Positions 50,846-58,792 of a stretch of 64,000 nucleotides of DNA are shown one piece after another. A model generated the notes under the pieces. The model was not told where the DNA came from and did not search any database. It saw only the letters and a list, made by a program, of their open reading frames with translations. The stretch is taken from positions 186,001-250,000 of the forward strand of contig NZ_JAKCFB010000004.1 of the NCBI RefSeq assembly GCF_024198235.1, given 5' to 3'. Every line of letters begins with the position of its first letter. Positions within the stretch are counted from its first letter, which is position 1. The stretch comes from Myxococcus dinghuensis (GTDB lineage: Bacteria > Myxococcota > Myxococcia > Myxococcales > Myxococcaceae). Both the position numbers and the translations under genes were made by a program.

Positions 50846-50877
50846 GCGCCGGGCGGGCCCCCAGGTCCGTCCGGCGC
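50846..50877. terminator. Two-way terminator hairpin between convergent genes
   Basis: 11-bp stem with one G-T wobble (50846-50856 with 50867-50877), 10-base loop, in the 60-base gap between stops. Confidence 0.5.
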
Positions 50878-50892
50878 CGCGCGCGTCCAGCG

Positions 50893-52323
50893 TCAGGGAG
50901 GACACCCACCCTCGGGCCGGAAGGGCAGCGCGTAGAGCTTGCGGACCCCGCTGTTGTCCGCGGCCGTGAAGAAGACGAAGGAGCCGGCGCGGGTGAAGTC
51001 GCTCGGAGAGGACGAGCGGGGACCCGGCGCCGGCTCCGTCAGCGCCACGGTGCCGATGCGCGTCCCGTTGCTCACCCACCCCTCCGTCCCCCGGTTGCCA
51101 ATGGTGGCGCGGAAGAAGAAGTGGTCCTCGACGGTCGTCAAGCCCTCGGGGGAGGACCCGCCCGCGCCAGGCTCCAGGTCCGCGAACAGGCGGGTGGCCA
51201 CCGCCGTGCCGTTGCTCTCCCAGAGTTCGCGACCGTGCGTCCCGTTGTCCGCGGAGAAGAAGAGCCGGTTGCCCAGGACGGTGAAGTGGTCGGGGTATGA
51301 ACCCGCGGCTCCGGGCCGGAGGTCCTCCAGCAGCTTCGTGCCGGCGGGCGTGCCGTCGCTGATCCACAGCTCCATGTCGTCGCTGCCCACGTCGGGCGTG
51401 GCGCTGAACAGCAGCTTGCCGCCCACCGCCGCCAGCTCCGACACCTTTCCGAAGTGCCCCAGCTTCACCGGGGGCGCCCCGTTCGTCGTCACCATCAGCA
51501 TCGTCCGCATGTCGCCGTCATGGGCGCCGGGGATGACGAAGAACAGGCTGGTCCCCACGGGGACCAGCGGCGGGGCGATCCCCATGTGGCTGGGGACGCG
51601 GAACAGCTCGAGCGCGCCGGCGCTCCCCATGGAGCGCATCAACACCGTGAAGGTGTCGCGCCAGCGCGCCAGGTAGTAGAGCGCGCCATCCCCTCCCCGC
51701 GTGAGCTGGTCCGGAGCGACGCCCTCGATGCCGTCGTCCATCTCCTCGACGAGGTCGGTCCCCGCGGTGGTGCCGTCGCTGAGCCACAGCTCGCGACCGT
51801 GCGCCGGCGTCCCCGCCGCGAAGTAGAGCCGGCCGTTGTACTGCATCAGCCCGGCCGGATAGGAGCCGGCATCCCCCGGCCAGATTTCCTCCACCCGGAA
51901 GGTGCCCGCGGCGGTGCCATCCGTGGCGAACAGCTCCCGGCCGGAGAGGTGGTCGTGGGCGACGAAGAACACGCGGTCCGCCACCCGCGTGAACTCCGAG
52001 GGGTCCGAGCCGGCGTCCCCGGGGAAGAGGTCCTTCACCAGCCGGGTCCCCGCGTCGCGGTTTCCGTTGCTCACCCACAGCTCGCGCCCGCGCGTGCCGT
52101 CGTCCGCCGCGAACAGCAGGCCGTTCGGCCCCGCCACCATGGACGCGGCATAGGGGTCGACCTGGGCGGGGACGACGCCCATCGACTCGGCGGTCCTCGA
52201 GCAGTACTCCCATGCCCCGTTCACCAGCCCCGACGCCTCCCCCTCGGTGTCACGCGTTCCCGGCGAAGGGGCGCAGCTCGCGAACATCAGCACCATCAGC
52301 AGGTAACGGCTCCTGAGCAACAT
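50893..52323 (-). CDS. ELWxxDGT-repeat lipoprotein
   Basis: 476 residues from ATG 52323 (GAGGAG upstream). Signal peptide with lipobox LMFASC. About eight propeller units, each ending in a version of GRELWxSDGTxAGT: GRELWVSNGNRDAGT, GRELFATDGTAAGT, GRELWLSDGTTAGT, then eroded ones (VLMRSMGSAGA, GTEGWVSNGTRIGT). The chain stops shortly after the last blade, without HYR domains, unlike the giant homologue at 4206-7838. Probably a surface propeller for binding. Role unknown. Confidence 0.82.
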   Translation of the reverse strand: MLLRSRYLLMVLMFASCAPSPGTRDTEGEASGLVNGAWEYCSRTAESMGVVPAQVDPYAASMVAGPNGLLFAADDGTRGRELWVSNGNRDAGTRLVKDLFPGDAGSDPSEFTRVADRVFFVAHDHLSGRELFATDGTAAGTFRVEEIWPGDAGSYPAGLMQYNGRLYFAAGTPAHGRELWLSDGTTAGTDLVEEMDDGIEGVAPDQLTRGGDGALYYLARWRDTFTVLMRSMGSAGALELFRVPSHMGIAPPLVPVGTSLFFVIPGAHDGDMRTMLMVTTNGAPPVKLGHFGKVSELAAVGGKLLFSATPDVGSDDMELWISDGTPAGTKLLEDLRPGAAGSYPDHFTVLGNRLFFSADNGTHGRELWESNGTAVATRLFADLEPGAGGSSPEGLTTVEDHFFFRATIGNRGTEGWVSNGTRIGTVALTEPAPGPRSSSPSDFTRAGSFVFFTAADNSGVRKLYALPFRPEGGCPP

Positions 52324-52506
52324 GGGGGACTCCTCCATTCAGCGAAGGGCGGAGACCAAGCCATTCCGCGGCGGCGGACAACGCCCCCCGGGTGGGAACC
52401 GTGCGTCTCGAAGCCGTCACCCCCCTCCGACGGGCGAACAGGTCGACCCGCCATGCGCAGTGCCTACGTTGCGGCGCCGCGAGTCGCGGCCTCTCCGGAG
52501 CCCCGC

Positions 52507-53925
52507 ATGTCGAACCGCCCCCGCCTCCGCGCACCCTGTGTGCACGCGGCATGGATCCTCGGTCTCCTGCTCCTCGCGCCATCCGTCCAGGCCCAGTCCC
52601 CCTCACAGGTCGGACGATGGTCGACGGTGATGACCTGGCCCATCTCCTCCACGCACACCGTGCTCACGCCGGACGGGAAGGTGGTGTTCTATGGTGAGTT
52701 CGAGGAGGGCAACTACCCTCCTCGGCGGTGGGACCCGACCACCCAGACACTCACCGACCTGCCCCTGGCCGGCTACAACATCTTCTGCTCGGGCCACGCG
52801 TTCCTGTCGAACGGGAAGCTGCTCGTCACCGGAGGCCACATCGCGTCCGACGTGGGCCTGCCCAACGCGAGCCTCTACGACTATCTCTCCAACACCTGGA
52901 CGCGGCTGCCGGACATGAACGCGCCGCGCTGGTACCCCACCAACACCACGCTCAACAACGGCGACGTGCTCGTCACCTCCGGCGAGATGAACGGCCCGGG
53001 TGACATCAACACGATTCCCCAGCGGTTCATCGCGGCCACCAACGCCTGGAAGACGCTCACTGGCGCGCCGATGAACATCCCGTTCTATCCGAAGATGTTC
53101 CTCGCCCCGAACGGCAAGGTCTTCTACGCCGGCTCCCTGCGTGGCTCGCTCTGGCTGGACCCGACCGGCGTGGGGGCGTGGACCAACGGCCCCGTGAGCA
53201 ACTACGGCGGCCGCAGCTACGGCCCGGCCGTCTACCTGGACGGGAAGCTCCTCCTCATCGGCGGGGGAGAGCCGCCCACCCCCACCGTCGAGGTCATCGA
53301 CCTCAACGCCCCCAACCCCACCTTTTCGTACGTGGCGTCGATGAACATCCGCCGGCGCCAGCACAACGCGGTCATCCTCCCGGATGGCACCGTGCTCGTC
53401 CTGGGCGGCAGCAGCGGCCCCTCCTTCAACGACGACACCGCGCCCGTCTACCAGGCAGAGCTCTACAACCCCGTGACGAACACCTGGACCTTGATGTCCG
53501 GCAACACCCAGTACCGTGGTTACCACTCCATCGGCTTGCTGCTCCCGGATGGGCGCGTGCTCTCCTCGGGTGGCTACCAGAACCTCACCGCGGAGGTGTT
53601 CTCCCCGCCCTACCTCTTCAAGGGAGCCCGCCCCACGGTCACCGCGGCGCCGACCACGGCCCTGCCCGCGAGCACCTTCACCATCACCACGCCCGACGCG
53701 AGCACCATCACCCGGGTGTCGCTCATCGGGATCAGCTCCGTGACGCACACCTTCGACCAGGGACAGCGGCTGCTCACCCTGCCCTTCACCCAGGGCGCCG
53801 GCGTCCTCACCGTCACCGCACCTCCCAACCGCAACGTGGCGCCGCCGGGCTACTACCAGCTCTTCATCGTGAACAACGCGGGGGTCCCCTCGTACGGCCG
53901 CCGCATCCGCATCCCGCCCCCGTGA
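52507..53925 (+). CDS. Secreted copper-radical oxidase (galactose/glyoxal oxidase-like)
   Basis: 472 residues from ATG 52507. Signal peptide ends APSVQAQ. Seven-bladed kelch-like propeller (LPDGTVLVLGGSS, LLPDGRVLSSGGY units), then a C-terminal Ig-like DUF1929 domain (about 370-472). By alignment of motifs with fungal galactose oxidase, all five copper-site residues are present: Cys94 in NIFCSGHAF and Tyr143 in RWYPTN (the thioether-linked pair), Tyr339-His340 in RGYHSIGLL, and His414 in VTHTFDQGQR. It should oxidise a primary alcohol or aldehyde with release of H2O2 in the periplasm or outside. The substrate is unknown; the tryptophan that stacks on the radical was not identified. Confidence 0.88.
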   Translation: MSNRPRLRAPCVHAAWILGLLLLAPSVQAQSPSQVGRWSTVMTWPISSTHTVLTPDGKVVFYGEFEEGNYPPRRWDPTTQTLTDLPLAGYNIFCSGHAFLSNGKLLVTGGHIASDVGLPNASLYDYLSNTWTRLPDMNAPRWYPTNTTLNNGDVLVTSGEMNGPGDINTIPQRFIAATNAWKTLTGAPMNIPFYPKMFLAPNGKVFYAGSLRGSLWLDPTGVGAWTNGPVSNYGGRSYGPAVYLDGKLLLIGGGEPPTPTVEVIDLNAPNPTFSYVASMNIRRRQHNAVILPDGTVLVLGGSSGPSFNDDTAPVYQAELYNPVTNTWTLMSGNTQYRGYHSIGLLLPDGRVLSSGGYQNLTAEVFSPPYLFKGARPTVTAAPTTALPASTFTITTPDASTITRVSLIGISSVTHTFDQGQRLLTLPFTQGAGVLTVTAPPNRNVAPPGYYQLFIVNNAGVPSYGRRIRIPPP

Positions 53926-53940
53926 GCCGCACGCCCGGCA

Positions 53941-55119
53941 TCAGGTGGCCCCGAGCGGATCCCCTGTGGGCGAGGTGCGCGCCCGCAGCCCCGGCCCCAG
54001 CTCGAAGATGAGGCCGAACTGGACCAGGCTCACCGGCTGGAGGAAGAGGATGTTGAGGGCGTCCTGGCCGCGCACGTAGCGCGCGAACGCGCCGAAGCCC
54101 GCGGCCCATCGCGGCAGGATGGCCGCCTCCACGTTGAGCGTCCACCGCTGACGGGGCGTCTCTCCGAAGGGGCCACCGAGGTTGCCCTCCACGCGGAAGC
54201 GGTGCTCGAACCACATGCGCTCCAGCATGAGGCCGAAGCCCAGGTGCCCGTCCCCGTAGACCTCTCGCATCTCCGAGGTGATTCCGCCGAAGGCGAGCGA
54301 CGAGTTGCGCTCGATGAAGGCGCTGGCGCCGAGCGTCCACGCCGAGCGCCGCGCCATGTCGATGTGGCCGACGACGCGGCCCTGCGCCTCCAGCCGGATG
54401 AAGTTGGTGGAGAAGTCCCCGGACGTCTCGTTGAGCGGCAGGCGGCCCGAGACGGTGGCGCAGCCATGCTCGGCCTCCTCCTGGTTCTCGTAGAAGCACC
54501 CCGCCTGCCCGTTGGAGTAGTGCCCCACCACGAGGTTGACGAGGCTCAGCGCGAAGCGGCGCGGCTGCCCCGCCTCGTCGAGCGTGGGCTTCCACAAGTG
54601 CGCCACCTGGAGCGTCAGCTTCGGCATGAACGACGGCGGGATGACGGGGCTCGACTCCTGCGCCAGCATCCGCAGCCGGATGTTCGGCGTCACCACCGCG
54701 CTGATGATGTATTCGCCCAGCGTGGGCGTGGCGTGGCCGATGTGCAGTTGGGGGAGGAAGAGGTTGGGGGCGACCTGCGCCTCGAACACCAGGTGCGAGG
54801 GCTCCGCGTCCCCCACCCGCCGGATGCGACTGGGCGAATAGAACACGTACGAGCGGTCCAACCCCACGTTGAACGGTGCATCGAGTTCGAACCGCGACTC
54901 CGCGTGGGCGACGCCAGCGCCGCTCAGCACGAGCAGGCACGCGACCAGCACCCATCCGCCCGTCGTCCGCCGGTATCGCCGCCCCTCCCGCTGCTGAAGA
55001 CGGGCCTCGGATGGGACGACGGGCGGAGCGATGGAGTGGGCGGCGAGGAGCACGGGCGACTTCCCGGGAACGAACCGACGGAATGTCGCCAGATACACCG
55101 GCAAGCAGATATTCCGCAA
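53941..55119 (-). CDS. Exported protein, probably outer-membrane associated
   Basis: Up to 392 residues. The likely signal peptide (GGWVLVACLLVLSGAGVAHA) begins about residue 54, so either the start is later than ATG 55119 or the protein has a long basic leader. The rest has many strand-like segments with aromatic ends (LDRSYVFYSPSRI, HLVFEAQVAPNLFLPQLHIG, FSTNFIRLEAQGRVVGHIDM, LGFGLMLERMWFEHRFRVEG), which fits a larger outer-membrane barrel. It ends PLGAT rather than in Phe. Only 15 bases separate its stop from that of the oxidase gene. Function unknown. Confidence 0.55.
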   Translation of the reverse strand: MRNICLPVYLATFRRFVPGKSPVLLAAHSIAPPVVPSEARLQQREGRRYRRTTGGWVLVACLLVLSGAGVAHAESRFELDAPFNVGLDRSYVFYSPSRIRRVGDAEPSHLVFEAQVAPNLFLPQLHIGHATPTLGEYIISAVVTPNIRLRMLAQESSPVIPPSFMPKLTLQVAHLWKPTLDEAGQPRRFALSLVNLVVGHYSNGQAGCFYENQEEAEHGCATVSGRLPLNETSGDFSTNFIRLEAQGRVVGHIDMARRSAWTLGASAFIERNSSLAFGGITSEMREVYGDGHLGFGLMLERMWFEHRFRVEGNLGGPFGETPRQRWTLNVEAAILPRWAAGFGAFARYVRGQDALNILFLQPVSLVQFGLIFELGPGLRARTSPTGDPLGAT

Positions 55120-55304
55120 TGCGGAATAATCAACCTGGGCGAATCATGGCCGGGACCGGGCACCTGAGAGGCGTGCGGCCGGAGGGCTGCTCGGGCTCGG
55201 GGGAGCTGGGAGGGGGTGGCGCGGAGGGACTCGACGTCCTGGACGGAGTCCCGGCGCCGGGCGGGAGGCGTGTCGTCCCCGCCGCCCGGCGAATCCAGCG
55301 AAAG

Positions 55305-55502
55305 CTACGGCAAAGGACGACAGGTCTTCATGTCGCAGTAGTAGCCATCGGGGCACGGCTTGGGCTCGTCCACCAGGCAACGGGGCAGTTGCTGCTCCTG
55401 CTCGGACAGGTCGGTCTGGACGGCGTCATCCGCCGCACCGCCACAGCCCACCGCCGCCAGCATCGCCACCAGCCCCAGTCCTCGCAGCATCATGTTGCGC
55501 AT
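55305..55502 (-). CDS. Very small lipoprotein
   Basis: 65 residues from ATG 55502 (AAGGAG upstream). Signal peptide MRNMMLRGLGLVAMLAAVGC with lipobox. The mature part has a short Asp/Gln linker and a single four-cysteine module (RCLVDEPKPCPDGYYCDMKTCRPLP), EGF/Dickkopf-like in spacing. Such minimal Cys-module lipoproteins are common in myxobacteria. Three phased direct repeats lie 100-152 bases upstream. Confidence 0.65.
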   Translation of the reverse strand: MRNMMLRGLGLVAMLAAVGCGGAADDAVQTDLSEQEQQLPRCLVDEPKPCPDGYYCDMKTCRPLP

Positions 55503-55601
55503 TGTCGACTCCTTCGGGTGAGGGCCCGGACTCTCGCCCGACACCCGCACCAGCGTCAACATTCTCGCAACACGATTACATCAACACCCAAGAGACCGAT
55601 T

Positions 55602-55654
55602 CGAAGACGAACGAGCCGTTGCGAAGACGAACACACGCTGTCGCGGAAACGAAC
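55602..55654. repeat. Three phased 11-bp direct repeats (candidate activator sites)
   Basis: CGAAGACGAAC at 55602-55612 and 55622-55632, and CGGAAACGAAC at 55644-55654 (two changes). Spacings are 20 and 22 bp, about two helical turns, so all face the same side of the DNA. On the minus strand they read GTTCGTCTTCG upstream of the gene ending at 55305. Probably binding sites for a regulator of the small lipoprotein gene (inference). Confidence 0.5.
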
Positions 55655-55752
55655 ACGCGGCGCCCGCGAAAACCACCCGATGAAACACCGGACGGGTCGT
55701 CGTGCGTGTCCAGGTCTCGCACCTGGGCCGCGCCCATCCGGTGGAGACGTCC

Positions 55753-57111
55753 TCACGGGAGGGAGGAGCGCGAGCGAGCCAGGTCCCGCTTGAGCTCGCG
55801 CAGCTCCTCGCGCAGGGCCCGGACCTCGGCGCTCATGGCGCGCAGCTCGCGCGTGCGACGTTCGAGCGCCTGGATGGCGGCCATGTTGACGCCGTCGATG
55901 TCGAGCATCCCGATGCTCTTGTCGTCCGTGCCCAGGCCGAAGGCGGCGCGGAAGTCCTGGGCCACCGGGCCCAGGTGCCGCACACCCGCCGCCTCCTCCT
56001 TGTAGCGCCAGGTCTCCACGGGCAGGCGCGCGACCTCGTCGAGGAGCCGCTCGCCATCCACCGGCAGAAAGTCCTCCTTCTGGTGGCGGTCCGACGTGCA
56101 GGAGAACACGCCCGAGCCCGCGGGCAGGTTGCAGCCCGTGGTCAGGGTGGAGTTGGTCCGCAGTTGGATGCCGCCCGCGGCGCGGACCAGGAACTGGTTG
56201 TCCGCGGTGTTGGTGGCCGGGGTGGTGGTGGAGACGTCGCCCCAGATGAACGAGCCCTTCCAACCTCCCGAGGAGACGCGCGTGCCCAGCGCCGTGCAGT
56301 AGTCCCCGTCCGCGGCGACCCGGTAGCCCAGCGCCACGGAGCCCTGGCCCGTGGCGGAGGTCGTGTACCCCTGCGCGAGGGAAGCGAAGCCGCTGGCGAC
56401 GGAGTTGGCTCCGCTCGCGAAGCTGACGGACCCCGAGGCGCTGTTCGTGGCGCCGAAGCAGACCGCCCCCACGCCGGTCGCCTGGCATGCGTCACCGAAC
56501 GCGAGCGAGGCATAGCCACTGGCCATGGAGCGGCTTCCTCCGGCCCACGAGTCGACACCGATGTGGGCCTCGTCCCACTCGGTGTCCGCGACGCCGGCAC
56601 GGAAGGCGCCCTGCTTCGGGAACCACATCATCCGCACGCCCGCCCCCGTCATCGGAATCTTGCCGAACCCCGCCTCACCCCGGGCCAGCAGCCCGCCCGC
56701 GGCGTCGACGGAGAACAGGGGCAGCGAGTCCCACACAGGCGAGGCCGCGCTCGTGTTCGTCACGCGCAGCAGCGGCCCCGGCGTCGCGACCGCGGACGTC
56801 GCGTCGACGAACAGGCCGGCCTTCGACGTGGCCGCCCCCGTCACGGACAGGGTGGCCTCCTGCGTCTGCGTCCCGTTGTGGATGTAGCTGGGGCTCCCGG
56901 GCAGCGGGGACCGGGCATCGCTCAGCCGGGCATCGCTCCCCTCCACGACGGTCCCCGGCCCCGCGCCGTACGCGACACTCACCACGTTGTCGTCATCGAG
57001 CCGGAGCCCCGAGCCGACCTCCCACTTCGGCTCCGAGGACTTCTCCTCCCCACAACCGACCATTCCCACGGACAGACATCCCAGTGTGACGAACAGTGGT
57101 CTCACCCGCAT
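55753..57111 (-). CDS. Lipoprotein with trimeric-head repeats and self-cleaving S74 (tail-spike chaperone) domain
   Basis: 452 residues from ATG 57111. Signal peptide MRVRPLFVTLGCLSVGMVGC with lipobox. Residues about 192-275 carry YadA-head-like repeats (SMASGYASLAFGD, SVASGFASLAQGY, QGSVALGYRVA). The C-terminal S74 domain begins CTSDRHQKEDF, with Ser340 and Lys345 as the self-cleavage dyad of phage tail spikes and endosialidases. It continues VAQDFRAAFGLGTDDKSIGM and ends in a coiled coil (LREELRELKRDLARS). The domain helps the fiber trimerise and then cuts itself off. A cell-bound trimeric fiber with a removable tip is inferred. Confidence 0.85.
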   Translation of the reverse strand: MRVRPLFVTLGCLSVGMVGCGEEKSSEPKWEVGSGLRLDDDNVVSVAYGAGPGTVVEGSDARLSDARSPLPGSPSYIHNGTQTQEATLSVTGAATSKAGLFVDATSAVATPGPLLRVTNTSAASPVWDSLPLFSVDAAGGLLARGEAGFGKIPMTGAGVRMMWFPKQGAFRAGVADTEWDEAHIGVDSWAGGSRSMASGYASLAFGDACQATGVGAVCFGATNSASGSVSFASGANSVASGFASLAQGYTTSATGQGSVALGYRVAADGDYCTALGTRVSSGGWKGSFIWGDVSTTTPATNTADNQFLVRAAGGIQLRTNSTLTTGCNLPAGSGVFSCTSDRHQKEDFLPVDGERLLDEVARLPVETWRYKEEAAGVRHLGPVAQDFRAAFGLGTDDKSIGMLDIDGVNMAAIQALERRTRELRAMSAEVRALREELRELKRDLARSRSSLP

Positions 57112-57226
57112 GTGGCCTCCTGGACCAGACAAGTCCTCCCGTGAACGGAGCCGGCGGGAAGTCTTCGCCGACCCGCTCGATTCTTCTCCGGTGGAGGCTG
57201 GGACCGGGGAGGTCGCCCGCTGGGAC

Positions 57227-57964
57227 TCAGCGGCCCGCGGCGCGGGCGGGTGAGCGACAGGTCCCCAACGAGTACGGACGGCTGCGCGCGCACCACTCCG
57301 GTTTGCCGGACGCGGCCCAGGAGAGGACGAGGTCCGAGGCATCCCCGCCCTCGATGCGTCCCCCCGGCCAGTCCTCCACGAGTTGGAGTCCCTGCCGCGC
57401 ATCCCAGTGGTACAGGCCGATGGGCGCCTCCGGTGGGTTCTCGTCCAACACGAGGGCGAGCGTCCGCGCTGGCCCGCACAGCACACGCGGCACCCTGCGC
57501 AGTCCCCGGTAGATGGTGTCGCGGTGGGTCTCCCCTCCGGGCTCGAACCCGACGTGCTCGAGGGTGGTGCCCTGAGGGCCGCCGTTCGCGCCGAAGGAGG
57601 TGAGCGGCGAGTTCACGACCACCGCCGCGTCGCCGCACCAGGTCTCCACGGAGGACAGCACGGGCAGTCGCGTGAGGACGGTGCCGGTGCGCGACTCCAG
57701 CACCAGAGCCCCTCCGTTGGAGAGGATGACCACGAGCCGCTCGGCGTGGGGACTGGCGGAGACCGAGTTGACCCGCTCGAGGCGGGTCGTCCCCGCGGTG
57801 AGGACGGAGTCGATTCGACAGGAGGTGTTCTCCCAGTCGAGCCACTTGCAGGAGCGCACGGAAGTGAGGGTCGCGTCGCCGAAGGACTCGGTGCGCGGGG
57901 GTTCGGTGCGTCGACACGAGGCTGTCGCGGCCAGCAGGAGCCACGCGAGGACGAGACGGCGCAT
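57227..57964 (-). CDS. Lipoprotein of unknown function
   Basis: 245 residues from ATG 57964. Signal peptide MRRLVLAWLLLAATASC with lipobox. Propeller-like strands (ERLVVILSNGGALVLESRTG, VPRVLCGPARTLALVLDENP) and about six cysteines (SVRSCKWLDWENTSC, ETWCGDAA, PEWCARS, LGTCRS). No family recognised. On the same strand as the S74 lipoprotein gene, 115 bases upstream of it, so the two might be cotranscribed. Confidence 0.6.
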   Translation of the reverse strand: MRRLVLAWLLLAATASCRRTEPPRTESFGDATLTSVRSCKWLDWENTSCRIDSVLTAGTTRLERVNSVSASPHAERLVVILSNGGALVLESRTGTVLTRLPVLSSVETWCGDAAVVVNSPLTSFGANGGPQGTTLEHVGFEPGGETHRDTIYRGLRRVPRVLCGPARTLALVLDENPPEAPIGLYHWDARQGLQLVEDWPGGRIEGGDASDLVLSWAASGKPEWCARSRPYSLGTCRSPARAAGR

Positions 57965-58064
57965 GAACAGGCCTCTTCGAGGAGGAAGGGTGCGGACGGC
58001 GTGGATGACTCTAGCAGTCCGCGTCGACGCCCCGCGCGGCGCGCTCCGCCATGACGCGCCCGAG

Positions 58065-58640
58065 CTACGGCGCCTCGGGGGGACGCGGCCTCCCCTGCGC
58101 ATCCCGGGACGGCGTGGTCACCCGTGAGAAGAAGCGGTCCAGGGCCTCGGGACTGAAGGGGATGGGCTCCGGCCAGTAGTACGCGTCGTCCCCGTCGATG
58201 GGCGGCTCGTCCGGTACGGGAAGACATGACCTCGGATTTCCGACCCGGAGCACGCCGTCGATGCGGTGAACACACCACCGCTCCTTCCCGAGGTGCAGAC
58301 GTCCGTCGACGTAGGTCCACGTTCCGCGCTCGGCGCCTCGCAGATAGGTCCCATCTCCGAGCAACGACACGGTGCCGAGGGTGGGCGACAGCCAGTCTCC
58401 TACCAGGTCTCCGACCGGAGGGCCGGGGCGCGGGTCGACGTATGGGTAGCGCAGCCGACGCATCTCCCACCACGCGCCCACGGTGAGGCAGATTGCCATG
58501 CCCAACGCGACGAGCGCCGTGACGAGTCGGCGCGGCTTCCCGCGGGTTCCGAGCCCGATTGTCACCAGCGACAGCAACAGCAAGAGCGGCGTGAAGAGAC
58601 AGGACCAGGAGCAGTAGAACATGGACATCCGCGATTGCAT
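58065..58640 (-). CDS. Small membrane protein of unknown function
   Basis: About 191 residues from ATG 58640; starts at 58628 or 58622 are equally possible. Two membrane helices at the N-terminus (LFTPLLLLLSLVTIGLG and LVTALVALGMAICLTVGAWW) precede a soluble domain of about 120 residues with a WLSPTLGTVSLLGDGTYLRG strand pattern, two cysteines (RWCVHRIDG, RSCLPVP) and a Pro-rich end. No family recognised. Diverges from the hydrolase gene. Confidence 0.55.
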   Translation of the reverse strand: MQSRMSMFYCSWSCLFTPLLLLLSLVTIGLGTRGKPRRLVTALVALGMAICLTVGAWWEMRRLRYPYVDPRPGPPVGDLVGDWLSPTLGTVSLLGDGTYLRGAERGTWTYVDGRLHLGKERWCVHRIDGVLRVGNPRSCLPVPDEPPIDGDDAYYWPEPIPFSPEALDRFFSRVTTPSRDAQGRPRPPEAP

Positions 58641-58792
58641 CCGACGTGCCTCGGCGGGCTCGTGACTCCCGACCTGCCGTCCCACGGCAGGGAGGAGGCC
58701 GTGCCTCTCCCGACTGCGCGGCGAAAACGCCCCCTGCTCCGCAACTCTCGGCCGGGACGGGTGTTCGCCCTACAGAATCGGAGTGTTCCCTC

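Noticed and set aside
55602..55654. The direct repeats read as a CRISPR array
   Set aside because: Units of 11 bp with 9-11 bp spacers and only three copies do not fit any CRISPR format, and no cas gene is present.
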